Part shown: positions 10,642 through 22,054 of the stretch, in pieces
How the letters are laid out: every line of letters begins with the position of its first letter
Numbering within the stretch: the first letter of the stretch is position 1
The notes under the pieces: generated by a model
Told to the model about the DNA's origin: nothing
Seen by the model: only the letters and a program-made list of their open reading frames with translations
Database searches by the model: none
NCBI GenBank assembly: GCA_024811115.1
Contig: JAKOGH010000941.1
Location: 62,001-126,000, forward strand
DNA length: 64,000 bases
Direction: 5' to 3'
Source: Terana coerulea
Lineage: Eukaryota > Basidiomycota > Agaricomycetes > Polyporales > Phanerochaetaceae
Program-made: the position numbers and the translations under genes

Positions 10642-11811
10642 TCAGTGGTCGCGAGACTTCCTGCAAGGGATAGTGAGTGTCAGAGGTGTCATACGCAGCG
10701 TCAAGCAGAAGCAGAAGGTTCACCTGTACTCGCCCTCAGCGGCGACGCTGAGTTCCTCGATCTCGCCTTGCACGGTGGAAAGCGCCTCGGCGGCTGAGGC
10801 GTAGAAGATAAGCTGAGCCTTGGTCAGCTCGTTCAAGTTCTTCAATGGCTCGGGCTAGTGGAAAACCGTGAGCGACCAAGCGAGCAGAAGTGTAAAGCAA
10901 CATACGTTGTCGAGGACTGCCTTCATCAGTGTAATGGCGACTTCCGTCTTCTGCACAAGATCGTCCTCTGCGTTCTCAACGTCGATGCGAGCAGCCTCCT
11001 GCTTTGAAGGCGCAGTCGTCTTTAGCGTTTGCTTCGCTGCGTCGAGCTCCAACCTGCTCGCGCGCACCGCCTGGCGCGCCTTCATGGCAACGGCAATCGA
11101 GTTGGAGAGCGTAATCTGCCACGGCTGGAGGAACTGCTGCTTAATCGTCTCATCCTGCTGGACGCGCGCATCGGCGATCTTCTCCCATGCGCCAGCGTAG
11201 CTGCCCAGTGCCTTGCCGAACTTATCTTCTCCCGCGCCAGGGGGAGCTCTGCAGCGCCGTCGCAGCGTTCGTCGCGGCACGGCCGATGGCGTGCGGGAGC
11301 GTCTTGTGTTGCTGCGCGGGCGGGGTCACAGGGGCAGGCGCGGGCAGGTTGGTGCCCTTGAGGTTGGCAGCGGCGAAGTTGGTGATGCCAGTGCCGATAG
11401 TCGTACCGAGCTCGGTGATAGATTCTTGGATGGCGGACGGGTAGTCGTAAGTCTCATTCTGGTAAACCTTGGTAACCCTGAATGGCAGACGGTGTGAGTA
11501 TAGGTACTGCATTCAAGTGAATAACTCGCGCACTTGAGTACTTGCACGTGGGCATGGTTAAGAGCATCTACACGAGCCTCGAGGTCTCTGTATTCTTTCA
11601 AGTAGATGGTCTTTAGTACTTGGTATATTACCTTCTCAAAGCTGGGACTCTTACCTTGAGGAAGCTCAGTGATGTCCTCAGCAGCAACCTGACCGAGCCG
11701 CTCCTTTGTAGATTGCACGGTTGAGTTGAAGCCCTTCGCGAACTTATTCGCAGACTGTCCCAAATTGAGGTTGGCGATCCCCGACTGCCATTGCTTCCAG
11801 CTCGCTGCCAT
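10642..11811 (-). CDS. GVP36: Gvp36-like BAR-domain protein, one frameshift
   Basis: A fungal BAR-domain protein of the Gvp36 type, which bends membranes at Golgi and endosomes. Exons (minus): 11811-11655, 11594-11534, 11477-10906, 10854-10724, 10660-10642. The N-terminus (MAASWKQWQSGIANL, then FNSTVQSTKERLGQV) and EYRDLEARVDALNHAH begin the BAR helices. Exon 3 has a low-complexity Pro/Ala loop, then KALGSYAGAWEKIADARV and AMKARQAVRASRLELDAAK. The end is LNELTKAQLIFYASAAE. The frame breaks at a run of five G (11240-11244, C on the coding strand). With four it would read SSPGAGEDKFGKAL in frame, giving 312 residues. This is the second homopolymer frameshift in an otherwise intact gene here. 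The last exon is 19 bases and adds KSRDH. Confidence 0.85.
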
Positions 11812-12074
11812 GGTTAAATGCGTGTACCTGTCGAGTGTCTGTCGTGTAAGAGTTCGAAATCAAGTACGGCGCTGCGGGTGGATAGTGATGAAGACTGCAG
11901 CAGACGACGACGGGCAGTGTAGGCCAGGCGGGAGTGGGCGCTCAATAGACACGAGTTCCCGGGGTCCATCTCAGGCCTGACGCGTGCACATGTGAGACGC
12001 GTATGCGTACAAGTCTACCTTCACCTCCTACATTTCGGTCAAGCATATCCCTCCAATATTGACCACAATCCGCC
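11812..12074. promoter_or_regulatory. Shared divergent promoter, BAR protein / PUP1
   Basis: The BAR protein (-) and proteasome beta-2 (+) start codons are 263 bases apart. No TATA box is obvious. I did not find a convincing copy of the yeast proteasome-associated control element (GGTGGCAAA) by eye. Confidence 0.5.
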
Positions 12075-13107
12075 ATGGCAACTTCATCGCCGTACGAGGG
12101 TGCTGGCTTTGACTTCTCCAACACCTTGAGGTATGTACACCACTTTCGGCTTCTGTGATCCCTGCTGAACACGACGGCCAGAAACAACTACCTCTCTCAA
12201 CGAGGTGTCGTTCTACCAAAAGCGACTAGCACCGGCACCACCATTGTTGGCTGTCTATTCAAGGATGGTATCGTTCTGGGTGCCGATACGCGAGCTACTG
12301 AGGGTCCCATTGTCGCTGACAAGAACTGCGAGAAGGTGTGGTAGCTAACTATGTCACGAACGTTCTAAAGCTCATTTTAGACTTCGTAGATTCACTTCAT
12401 TGCAGACCATATTAGGTGCTGTGGTGCCGGTACAGCAGCGGATACCGAGTTCACCACCGCCCTCATTGCATCTAACATTGAGATGCACGCTCTGTCGACC
12501 GGAAGAAAGCCGCGAGTGGTAACAGCCATGACCATGCTGAAGCAGATGCTTTTCCGGTATCGTCGTATACGCCTCCATGATTGATCAAATCTCACTCCTT
12601 GCATTTACAGATACCAAGGTCAAATCGGCGCCGCTTTGGTTCTCGGTGGTGTCGACGTGACGGGCCCACAACTATTCACAATCCACCCACACGGCTCAAC
12701 GGACAAGCTCCCGTACGTCACAATGGGCTCTGGTTCGCTTGCGGCTATGGCCGTCTTTGAGGCTGGATGGAAGCCCGACATGGAGGTACGCGTCACCCTT
12801 CCGTGGCATTCACATTCACGCTCACGTGCAACAGCGCTCCGAGGCCCTGGACCTTGTTGTCGCCGCCATCTCAGCAGGTATCTTCAACGACCTCGGCTCG
12901 GGCTCAAATGTCGATGCGTGCGTGATCACCGCGGACAAGACTGAGATGCTGCGTAACTTCGTGAAGCCCAACGAGCGTGTGCAAAAGGAGCGGAGCTACA
13001 CCTTCCGGAGGGGCACGACGGCATACAAGTCGGAGAGTATCAAGAGCTTAATCGTTGAGGAGACCGTCACCACGCATTCATCAGGCGAGGCGATGGACAC
13101 CACCTAG
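12075..13107 (+). CDS. PUP1: 20S proteasome subunit beta 2 (trypsin-like)
   Basis: The catalytic beta-2 subunit of the 20S proteasome core, giving trypsin-like activity. Exons: 12075-12130, 12182-12335, 12390-12556, 12611-12785, 12835-13107, giving 274 residues. The propeptide ends STG and self-cleavage exposes Thr38 as Thr1 ([11 protein letters not shown]). In mature numbering Asp17 ([10 protein letters not shown]) and Lys33 (KNCEK) are in place, and Cys31 is present. [22 protein letters not shown] and the C-terminal tail that wraps beta-3 are present. The third exon uses the acceptor TAG at 12387-12389, because the upstream TTTTAG would bring an in-frame stop. Confidence 0.97.
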
Positions 13108-13445
13108 ATCGATCACAAGATTGTGGGACTTGTACATTAATACTGTCTGTATGCATTGGTGGAAGCTGTGAAACGCAAGTAAATGCAGATTCGTCGTAAG
13201 CCCTTGCTGAGGGTCTTGATATTTCTGGGACGGTCAAGGCAATCGGACGCTATGAGTGTATGCGAATTCACAGTACCAGACCGGAACTTGAGCGAATCAT
13301 AGAATAAACAGCAGCTCGGTACAAGCGAAAGCGACGAAAGCATTACTGTCAAGATATCGAGTGAGTACAATGAACGGTCTCATAAAACATATAGTAAAAA
13401 CCTCACCATCTGAGCACCCTAAGAATTGCAGACATGTAGAATCTA
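13108..13445. other. Convergent spacer between PUP1 and the p24 gene
   Basis: A 338-base stretch between two converging stop codons. It should hold both 3' untranslated regions. A minus-strand open frame enters it from the p24 gene, but that frame only exists if introns of p24 are read through. Confidence 0.5.
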
Positions 13446-14348
13446 TTAAACCTTGTACCTCCGGCCAGTTTTCGTAAAGAACGTCTGCAATATGTAGACT
13501 TGGAGCCTGAAACACGGTTAGTAGAGCTCGGCGCTTCAGCGTAATTATGAGGACGTACATAGCCATTCCGATAACTCCTCCGGAACAGAGAATCGCATAC
13601 CAAAAGATTTGGCTTAATGAGAGCTTGGCTTCAGCCAAGCCAGAATGGTCATATATAACGGACGCACTTTAGTGTCGATTTCACCGTGTCGAAACCTCTG
13701 TTCTCACGAGTATGGAAGCTACGGTTTTGCGTCAGTATTTGTCACTGGGTACGTTGAGGAAGCCTCACTATTTTTGTGTTCTCTTGATGTTCAATAGCAT
13801 TCCGTTTACCCTAAATATACTCTCCTCTAACTGGCTGGTTTGTTCGCTGATTTGCGTTGTCCGTGCAGGTGGGTCACGTCGCGGCTCGCTCTCGACCATA
13901 ATGTCAAAGTCGACGAGCTTCTCGGTGAGGGTAGACATGTCGTTCTCGAAGCAGAAGGAGTATTCGCCAATTGTGTTTGCGGTGAGAACGTAGTCCCCCT
14001 GCCGCTCGCGTTGTCCATCCAACAGAACTTTGTCACTCGGGTCACGGACTTCGTAGTCGATGTCGAAGGAACCGCCGGATTGCACCTATACCGTTCGAGT
14101 GAGAAGGGACTGTATGCTTGCATATTAAATACTCACTGCAAAATAGAACTGTATGTAACCGTAAGCTAGGAGCTACATAGTACCTGGAAAGTAGCACTTA
14201 CGCCGAGCTTCTCTCCGGCCTTGTCTACATCAGCGTAGAAACATAATCGTTCGTTGGCGGCAATGGCGGTCGTAAGAGCTGTAGCTTGCACTGAGGCAAT
14301 GAGATGTCGGAACAGAAAGATGGAGGCGAGGTAAGGTAGGAGCTGCAT
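13446..14348 (-). CDS. p24-family (emp24/GP25L/Erp) cargo receptor
   Basis: A type I membrane protein of the early secretory pathway, cycling between ER and Golgi in COPII and COPI vesicles. Exons (minus): 14348-14202, 14148-14137, 14085-13769, 13718-13668, 13612-13559, 13506-13446, giving 213 residues. There is a signal peptide of about 22 residues, a GOLD domain with the paired Cys (ANERLCFYAD and GEYSFCFENDMST) and VQSGGSFDIDYEV. After it come a coiled-coil neck (EESIFRVNGMLLNIKRTQK), YFHTRENRG, one membrane span (QIFWYAILCSGGVIGMAM) and a short cytosolic tail LQVYILQTFFTKTGRRYKV whose FF pair is a COPII sorting signal in this family. Exon 2 is only 12 bases and encodes FYFA. The tail and sequence favour the Erp-type branch rather than Emp24 or Erv25, but that is a judgement from memory. 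Confidence 0.92.
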
Positions 14349-14595
14349 TTGTGCGCCGTTGCACCCCTCGGTCGTGTCCAAGTCCAAGTGGCAGGAGTAC
14401 TGCGTCAAGCGCCCGGGCACCCGAAAGCGGTGACCGTAGACGTTGCCACGTGTGCAGCAAACAACGCGCAAACAACGCGCTTCTTTCTTCCTTCCTCCGC
14501 TGCTTGCTGCCAATCAGTACAAAGTTACTCCCGAGTCAGATGTCAGACGGTGCATATATAAAGCTCGAGAGAGGCGGCCGCCGTCGTGGCCAGCA
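14349..14595. promoter_or_regulatory. Divergent promoter, p24 / Rua1-like, with TATA box
   Basis: There are 247 bases between start codons. A strong TATA box (CATATATAAAG) lies at 14553-14563, about 35-40 bases upstream of the plus-strand ATG at 14596. The plus-strand gene should therefore have a very short 5' leader. Confidence 0.6.
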
Positions 14596-17336
14596 ATGTT
14601 TTCCTTTCCCACCACGCCGCCCCGCCGCGACCTTGCGCTCTCGCTGTCGTCCCCGTTCTTCCCATATCCCTCGTTGGCCCCGTATGAGTCCCCAACGCCA
14701 GCGCGTTATAACCCATTAGACCCTCCAGACCTGTGTTCACGGGCATCTTTTCGGACGCGTTCTGCTGCAGACACCCTTCTTCATCTCGCCTCATCCTCGC
14801 CAGTAACGTCTCCGTCCAAAGCGTTCGCGACGAGATCCCTATCGCTATGCCCATCCGGAGCATCGTCTTCCTCGCATCAGCAACCGCGGAGCCAGGGACA
14901 CTCGCAGTCGACACTTTCGACGTACCCGCCGTCTCCTCTACCAATAACGCCGTCTCGCTCCCTTCTGCCGCGGCCGAGCCTTGGGAAAATGGACCTCTTG
15001 GACTTCTCTTCAAATTTCTTTTCATCTCCGTCGAAGATACTTGAAACGCCTTACCATCTAGATCCTTATTCGCCGTATGCCGACCACACACCTATGTCTC
15101 CCATTCTTCACGAAAACGAGCGACAGCATCCTGTTCCGAAACTCATCACCCCTCTTCGGTCGCAAGAGGTGACAATCTCGTCCTCTTCCCCTGACTTTTC
15201 TGGGTCGTACCCTCGCGCATCTTCGGTCACATCTTTACCCTCTTCTCCTGTCAACTCTCAGGCTTCCATCTTAGACCCAAAATCATCTCGTCTTCTGTTA
15301 GCTCGCCCTCCAGCACGGCCAGACAGCAGCACTACAGGTCGTGTACTCTTTCGGGGCAGCCGACTCAAGCGCAAGCTGGGCACAAAAGGCAGCGCATTGT
15401 CGGACTCAGCACCGGCTAACAACTCGTTTCGATCTGGCTCTCCTTCAATATCGAAGTCTCTACTGAGGCAGCATGTTGCGGATAGCCCTTGTGCCTCGAG
15501 AACTTCTCGTCGAATATCGCCTGCCTCTACTCACCACCGAGATCTCGGTCATACTGATAAAAACGCTAACGAAACTCGCGCTCACATTATTGATCTCACC
15601 GTGCGTCCATTGTGTCTTATACTCTGCTTATGGCTGAAGTGTACTTATATAGGTTACTACTGATCGCCTTCACAACGACCTTCGGCCGTCGTTATCCCCC
15701 ACGCCTTTAACCGGAGACGTTACTCCCGCGCCGCGCTCGGCATCGTCTCTCTCACCACTCTCATCGCTGTCTTCAGCTGCCGTGTCTCCTTCGTCAGCCG
15801 GCAGGCCATCGCCGAGTACGCGTGTGTCGAAGCTGTCTCCTGTACAAGTATCGAGCAGGATCCCACTGTCGCTGGACCCAGAAGACTGGCAGCCCAGCCC
15901 GCCGAAGACCCGCGCACGGAGACTCGCTTTGAACCATGGTACTAGTGTCAAGCCTGCTCGTCAAGCGCAGAGCAATCCTCGTGCCTCCACCTCTGCAGCC
16001 GGAACGGTGTTGGCTTCACGCACGCGGGACCAACGCCGCTTAAACCGTTCACATGTGACCGTTGTTGCAACCAGTACGACCGGACCAGCAGCATCTTCTC
16101 AGAGGAAGCGAAAGCGCAATGTCGAATCTCCTGACAAGAGCGAACCACTAAGGCGGATCAAGCGCCGCCGAGCCCCTCCTGACCCGTTGAGCTCATCTGA
16201 GGAAGATGCGCGACCTATGATCCCACGGCACACACCCGAAGGAGCGCATATACCCACCGCTACTAACGAATCTGACGCATATATCGACTCTACACATCCT
16301 CTGAGGACTTTCCCAGGACATGTTCCGATTCGCCATGACTTCTCACTGTTTTATCGACAGTTCCATGCTCCGGCCTTTGGTGTTGATGTGGGAGGGTGGG
16401 ACATGGAGCTGACGTGTACGTCGCAATGTCCTCAGCATCACGGCATGGGGACCTGATATCGTTTGTGCTTTATAGGTCGTCTTCCGTCATAGAGACGGGT
16501 GCGTCACGAAACGCTCCGCGCTCCCCTCTGGACCTTTATACACCGCGGTTTGTTAAAGGCAGAGGTCCGACAAAGGTACATTGAACGCAGCGTATTGGAT
16601 CGTTTCACGTTCTGACCACACTTCACCCGTGCGGAATAGGTTGGTCTATGTCCGATCTGTGTCCAACCTCCTTCGCGGGGTGGTGATGGCAAGAAGATCT
16701 GGCTTTCAACCAAGTTCAGCGCATACAAGTGGTGCGTACGCTGTTCTACTCAGTAGCACACTGTATACTGACAATCACCCTCCTGTACCTCCAGAGTTCT
16801 TCCGACGTGCAGTGCTCCTCCTTGTCACTGACGATCCTCATCGATCTGCAGTTACCACATGCAATATGCGCATGGTCTGTTACTATTCTTGGTGTCGCTG
16901 TCATACCCTTCTCACGTTTACGGCCTATGGCCCGTCTGTTTTATCAATTCAGGTATATCTCCCTTAGGTGCACCGTTCTCTCCGCCCATCGCCTTCCACA
17001 GCGTCTCTCGCCCGAACGCTGGAAAGAATGAAAAGACTGTAATCGAAGAAGGGAGATGCCACAGGTGCAAGAAGTGGACTCCCGTCGAGGGAATCAAGGA
17101 TGTCGATGTGAAGGTGCGTTTATCATCTAAGTGATCTATCGGTCCAGTCTATAGACTCGTCGCATTGTCGTGTACTGACATCTTCACTCTCTCGCCCGTT
17201 TCATGGTGTTTGGATATAATAGGTCAAGGAGATCTTTTGGTGGAAGCACGCCGCAACCTGCCACCAAGGCTCAACTATCCAGGGCGAGAAGGATGTCTTT
17301 GTCGATGACTCGGTTTATCGCGCCGTCAACCGCTAA
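14596..17336 (+). CDS. Putative transcription regulator with Rua1 C-terminal domain
   Basis: A 751-residue protein in seven exons: 14596-15600, 15653-16413, 16476-16575, 16640-16731, 16852-16874, 16953-17113, 17223-17336. The first 590 residues are Ser/Pro-rich and look disordered, with a clear nuclear localisation stretch (SSQRKRKRNV, then RRIKRRRAPP). The last 150 residues match the Rua1_C domain (first described in the Ustilago ustilagic-acid regulator). It holds LYTPRFVKGRG, a zinc-binding CPICVQPPSRGGDGKK..H..H block, FSPPIAFHSV, and a second cluster CHRCKKWTPVEGIKDV followed by EIFWWKHAATCHQG. It is expected to bind DNA in the nucleus; its targets are unknown. Two introns (120 and 109 bases) are twice the usual length here. 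A metabolic cluster is not seen beside it, so a role in secondary metabolism cannot be inferred. Confidence 0.88.
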
Positions 17337-17939
17337 TTATTCTCAGCAACACTACGCTTACCTCAACCGCAAATCGACGATCTCTCACTCGCCTTCGCTG
17401 CTTCTCAACCTGCTCTCGTTCCCGCTCGTTTCTAGTTGCGGCCTTTGGCGCATTCAACGGCATGGACGGGACTGCACCTCTGCTATTTTTCTGCTCTCGC
17501 TCGCTTTGTAGCCGCTGCTCGTCGTCGTCTCGCTTGATCTCTGACCCTTGCTGTTTCATCGTCTCTTCGCTTTGTGTACTCACTGCCTGGTCATTCTTTC
17601 GCATACCACCCTAGCTATCGAACGCCTGCATTTCCGATATGGATTTTACATCAAGTGCTCGCACTAGGATTGTATCAGACCAAATAAATGTATGAATTGC
17701 AACATGTGAACTGTGTGATGTGTGTACTGCCTAGCTATGAGAATATGAATAAGATACAGAGAATGTGCAGGCCATATATGTGCTCAGGGTAAATTGTGTG
17801 GAGTGATGATGTACAAACTAAACTACATATGATGAAGTGTGTCCGACCGAGCATACATGCAAGATGAGCCAATGAAAAAGGAAAATGATGCAACGATAAC
17901 GAGAAGGCGACTGAGATGAAGTCGAGCGATGCAACAAGT
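17337..17939. other. Convergent spacer, nothing recognised
   Basis: About 600 bases between the stops of the Rua1-like gene and the PP2C gene. A minus-strand frame of about 90 codons rich in Gln and Glu opposes the end of the Rua1-like gene and is a shadow. The rest is mixed-composition 3' flanking sequence. Confidence 0.5.
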
Positions 17940-20008
17940 TTAAGCGACGGCCTCGGAGGGAGAGACGACGGCGACAACCACTGAAATATCTAAATAAACC
18001 CGTTAGCACACATGACCAGAATGATATAAACCGGGACGTACCGTCTGGTTTGCCACCGTCAAACCACTTTCCTTGTTCACGAGCTCGACGCCCAAAGGGG
18101 ATATCATCGTCAAGGTTAGGCAAATGCCGAACACCACGAGAGTCGCGGGAGCCTTTGCGCTCAGACACGCATCGCGCACGCGAGCACAGCGCCTCGCTGA
18201 GCATGCCTGCAAGCGTGCTGCGACGGAGCAGGCCACTTGTTGACGGTTTTGAGGCCTCCGCCGCATTTGGATCGGACATGAAGGACCGGCGGAACCGGAT
18301 CACCTCGTCCAGGATGTCCTCGTCCCAGAGGTTGTCGGTTAGCCCATCAGAGCCAAGCACGAGGATATCGTCTGCTTGGACGGGTAGCGTGAAGACTTGT
18401 GCGTCTCGAGGGCGCGTCGAGGACGATGGGCCGAGCTGTACTGGGGTGTTGAACTAGCATTATCCAGGCATGCAGCTGTTAGCAAGAGGTCGTACGCATG
18501 GAATAGCCGGAGATAGCTCACATCCCACCACATCTCCTCCGTCCTCCATATAATCTCGTCCTCTCGGACGAGCATGGCCATACAATCGCCGAGATGGGCG
18601 ATGCGGAGAACAGCACCCCGATCAGCCGCCGGCGCGTTTACGGTCTCATCGCGGCGTAGCTTGCGGGGAAACAGAGGCATCGGCATATGCGGCTTTGGGT
18701 TCTCTACGGCGGGGTGTTCCAGGATCGCGAGAAGAGCGGTTGAAGATCCCTCTAATAGGGGAACTGGCGCTGGCTCGGAGGGCGGCAGGTCGCACGGAGG
18801 GGTTGCGGATTGGAGCGTGTGTTCAGGGCTGTCCTTCGGATGTGGTGCAGCTAATGAGGTTGAAGCTGACCCTGGCGCTCCATGAGCAGAACGGGCATCG
18901 TTCGCTGCACGGTGCTGGGACGAAGGTGGGCCTTCAGCGCTAGCGGACGGCTGAGGAACCACATGGGCACGAAGCGTCTTGTCAAAGGCCCTCTCTAAGA
19001 CCATGAGGATGTCAAGCCCATCCGCTAGTTCTTCTAATGAATCGTCGAGTTGCTGCGCGAGAGGGCCGCACTCTTGTTCAACGGTACTAATAAAATCACT
19101 GAGTGCACAGCAGGGTAACCAAATGAGAGCACGTACTCGGCGTCATAGACATCCTGCGAGCTTGAGCCTGATACTACTTCTTCGCAGCAGTAATGCATGA
19201 GCCGATGGGCGAACAAGGCGCTCGGAGTTGGTCCCTGCCCTCTCGCTAAGGAGCGGTGAGAAGGAGGTATAGGTAATATTTCAGAGAACGTGCGCACCAG
19301 AACCACGACCCTTCGACCACCCGCCGACGCCATCTGCAATACCCATCGCATTCTCGCGTATGAAATAGGCGTCCTCGCCAACCTGCACCGCTTGGCTGCC
19401 CTGATGCAAGGTGGTCTTGGAGGTGAAAGGTTTGCTCATCTGGGCACCCCTACCTGCGGAGCGCGAGTCTCTTGAGCTTTTGGTATTCCATACGCACCCA
19501 CATCGAGATGGTAGCGTGTTCTCTGCCTCTTCGATGACTGACTAGTGTCGGAATTGCATTCTACGACTGCATTGAGAGGAGCAGCCCCGAATGTGGTATA
19601 CGGGTAGAATAGACTGTATTGCGAGCCGGGGGAGTTGGACAGAGACGAGCCGGACGAGCCCGATGAGAAGGCAAGCGAATACGGCGGTGGGCCGGAATGC
19701 TGGGATTGAGACTGAGGGGTGTTGGACTGGCCGGAATTGGAGTGGCCTTCTAGTTCGAGTTTGACTTCGGCCGCTAATCGGGTTGAGACAACATAGCTGC
19801 TGGAGCCCGGTCTTGAGCTAGGAGGTGGCGGAGGGGGTGTGTCGAAGAATGCAAAGGGTAGTGAGGTTTGCGATGCTGTATATAGAGAACGCGATGAAGA
19901 TGCTGAGTTTGACCTTACTCGAGCTACAGGCGCTGAAGCTTGGGGTGATGTCGACGCTGTTGCCAGAGGACGTGGTATAGCAGAATAGATGCGTTTGTGC
20001 ACTTTCAT
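17940..20008 (-). CDS. PTC7: Ptc7/Azr1-type PP2C protein phosphatase, probably mitochondrial
   Basis: A metal-dependent Ser/Thr phosphatase of the PPM family, resembling yeast Ptc7 and fission yeast Azr1. Exons (minus): 20008-19454, 19400-19298, 19245-19137, 19086-18522, 18453-18042, 17989-17940, giving 597 residues. The N-terminus is rich in Arg and Ser without acidic residues (MKVHKRIYSAIPRPLATAS), consistent with a mitochondrial presequence. PP2C motifs appear in order: VGEDAYFIRENAMGIADGVG (metal-binding Asp residues), LFAHRLMHYC, GSSTALLAI, LRIAHLGDCMAMLV, FNTPVQLG, DDILVLGSDGLTDNLWD and DDISVVVAVV. Two regions of low complexity (Ser/Pro/Gln near 90-150 and Ala/Pro/Ser after 290) lengthen it well beyond yeast Ptc7. 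The donor GTGCGC at 19297 was preferred because it gives a 52-base intron. The frame upstream of the chosen start is open to 20260. Confidence 0.9.
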
Positions 20009-20904
20009 GGCGTGTGGATGGCGTCGACAGGTGCAAGTAGCAAGGAGTAGGAACGCAAGACGATTGCAAGACGACGGCACTGCAGAGGGACAAAATGCGG
20101 GTGCGGGGAAGACGCGGAACGGACAATGCCGAGTGTGACGTCGAATTCGGGCGTGCACTGCAAGCTCGGTAGCGCTCGCCTCACGTGCGCAAGAGTTGAG
20201 AATATCCCACACAGGAGGAAGGCTAGACTCCTCACCGTCCCTTAATGTGGTCGTATACACTGCACTGCGTGTTGAGGTCTAATTTCAATGGGGTGACAGT
20301 TGGCTGGACCGCTGGATGCCAGCCACCCCGCCAGCTATTTGCTCGCAAAGATGTGCGCTGACTGGCATCTGGCTGATTTGCTGGATTTTGCCAGGATTTC
20401 AGCCATCTTGCAGTTGACCGCATTTGGCCTGTCTGCACAACCAGCTGAAATCTTAGCTACCTGGTAGCTGCAATTCCCTCATATATAGCTCATAGGGTAC
20501 CCATAATTATACCAAATTAAATCGCTTTTATTTATTGATACCTATAGCTACATAGTCACTACCTAAGTATACAGAAACTCTACACAACAAAAACCATTTA
20601 TATATAAATAACACAGTAAACCTTCCAACACATGCATTACAGTAGCATTTCTATCACAAAAGATGTCAGTGGAGCATCAACCAACAATAAAACATTAGAG
20701 AACTGACCCTAGAGCTAATAGTTTATTGGAGCCTCTGGACAAGAGCTTCACAACACCAAAATACTCCTAAATGCACACCCAGTGAGGTAAGAGCATTATA
20801 CATTGACTAAGACTTCACATACCATTGAATGCTTGACAGATCTGTGTAGTGGTATTGTATTATTTTGGTCTGTGGAACACATCAGTACTGCAGCAGGTGT
20901 ATGG
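20009..20904. other. Boundary between gene space and repeats
   Basis: The promoter side of the phosphatase gene, running into AT-rich sequence at about 20,480. From 20,290 to 20,480 there are many CCAGC and GGCTG words. A similar CAGCTGG/GGCTGAAATCC pattern recurs near 22,520-22,740, which suggests fragments of one repeat with subterminal motifs. I found no terminal repeats or target-site duplication for it. Confidence 0.4.
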
Positions 20905-22049
20905 TGTCGCGGAGACAAGCTCGACACGTAACCAGAATGAGCGGATCAGAGTAGATGGTGGTGTTTCAAGGTCCAGTCCTAAGGACAGCAAAAAACTGAG
21001 GACTGGACTAGACCGGACTGTTTTAGGACTGGTTTTGGTCCAGTCCTATAGTGGTCCAGTCTTGGTCCTAGTCCTAGTCTTTGCCTGTAGCCAAAAGTTG
21101 GGACCACTAAAGACTGGTCAGGACCAGTTTAGGACTGGTTTTAATGCATACCTTATATAAATGGTTTTGAGGGCTTGTTTAGCAAAAATATAAGATGCAA
21201 ACCCACTTTGGCAAGAAGAAAATCTTTGAACTGTAGTTTTTGAAGCAATGGTAATAATTTATTACTTGCCTTTGAAGTGAATTTAGTTATAATTCACTTC
21301 TAATTGCTAAAGCTATGGAAAAAGTATACTTAAGACTTGTAGTGTGCAGTTATACATTATATTTCAAAGCTAAGAACTAGTGTAAAAAGCGAAATCTAGT
21401 TTAATAATAATATAACACACATAGTCAGCAAGTTATATTTGAATTACAAGGTAAAGACTTGTTTAGAACCAGTCCAAGACTAGTCCAGACTGGTCAAAGA
21501 CTGCCTTTGGCCCTGGACCAGTCTGGACCAGTCTTGGACTGCAAAAAGACTGCAGTCCTACTAAGACTGGTCTCGGTCCAGTCTTATATCTATAGTCCTG
21601 GTCTTTAAGCAGTCTTGGTCCTGGTCCTAGTAAAAAATTACAAAAGACCGGACTGGACTGGACTTTAAAACACTAGTAGATGGGGAATAGATGATAGAAC
21701 ACATACAACAAGGGCGATGAGGGCCAACTCCTAGTAGACCTCACAGAACAGGCAGGCAGGTGCCAAAATTTGTCCCCAATAACCAAGTTAGCATTGCTAT
21801 AACGTGCAGTATATAGGAAACATACTTTGTCTCCGATGACCAAGAGGTTGAGATGAGGAGCAAGGCAAGAGAGTCTCAGTGCTAAGAGTCCGAGAACGTG
21901 GGAAGAATCGAGCCGCATTTGGGCGCTAAGCGCCGGGATCATCGGAATGAAGTCTAAGGCTCTGGGGCTGCTATCAAGCCGTGTATTTGTGCTAAATAAA
22001 TGCAGGGAAAATGAAAAAAAATGCTACATATGCATGTCTATCTGTGACA
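20905..22049 (-). mobile_element. Solo L1 (Ty3/gypsy) LTR with nested MITE
   Basis: A solo copy of the LTR carried by the gypsy elements at 34586 and 49059, in minus orientation. It has TG..CA-type ends and a 5-base target-site duplication TATGG at 20900-20904 and 22050-22054. Without the nested MITE it is about 420 bases. The conserved palindrome GGCGCTAAGCGCC is at about 21,921-21,933. Confidence 0.9.
20959..21675. mobile_element. hAT-like MITE 1 (717 bases)
   Basis: Inserted in the L1 LTR with a perfect 8-base duplication GTAGATGG (20951-20958 and 21676-21683), the hallmark of hAT elements. Ends are inverted: TGGTGTTTCAAGGTCCAGTCC against TAGTGTTTTAAAGTCCAGTCC on the other strand. Both subterminal zones are packed with GGTCCAGTCC/GGACTGG words in either orientation. 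There is no transposase. Confidence 0.88.
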
Positions 22050-22054
22050 TATGG

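Noticed and set aside
13297..13638. Separate small membrane-protein gene on the minus strand
   Set aside because: It begins only at TTG. Its hydrophobic part is the membrane span and its continuation is read-through of an intron of the p24 gene, which splices cleanly to GRRYKV and a stop at 13446.
14543..15091. 182-codon minus-strand frame opposite the Rua1-like gene
   Set aside because: It is the shadow of the Ser/Pro-rich exon 1; no start context, no motif, and the plus strand has the TATA box and conserved domain.
19401..19453. Apparent frameshift in the PP2C gene near the GGGG run at 19,443-19,448
   Set aside because: A normal 53-base intron (GTAGGG..CATCAG) removes the whole problem and keeps the conserved motifs on both sides in frame, so no lesion is needed.
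20959..21675. CRISPR-like or satellite array from the repeated GGACTGG words
   Set aside because: The words are irregularly spaced and in both orientations, confined to the two ends of an element with an 8-base duplication; they are subterminal motifs of a hAT-like MITE.
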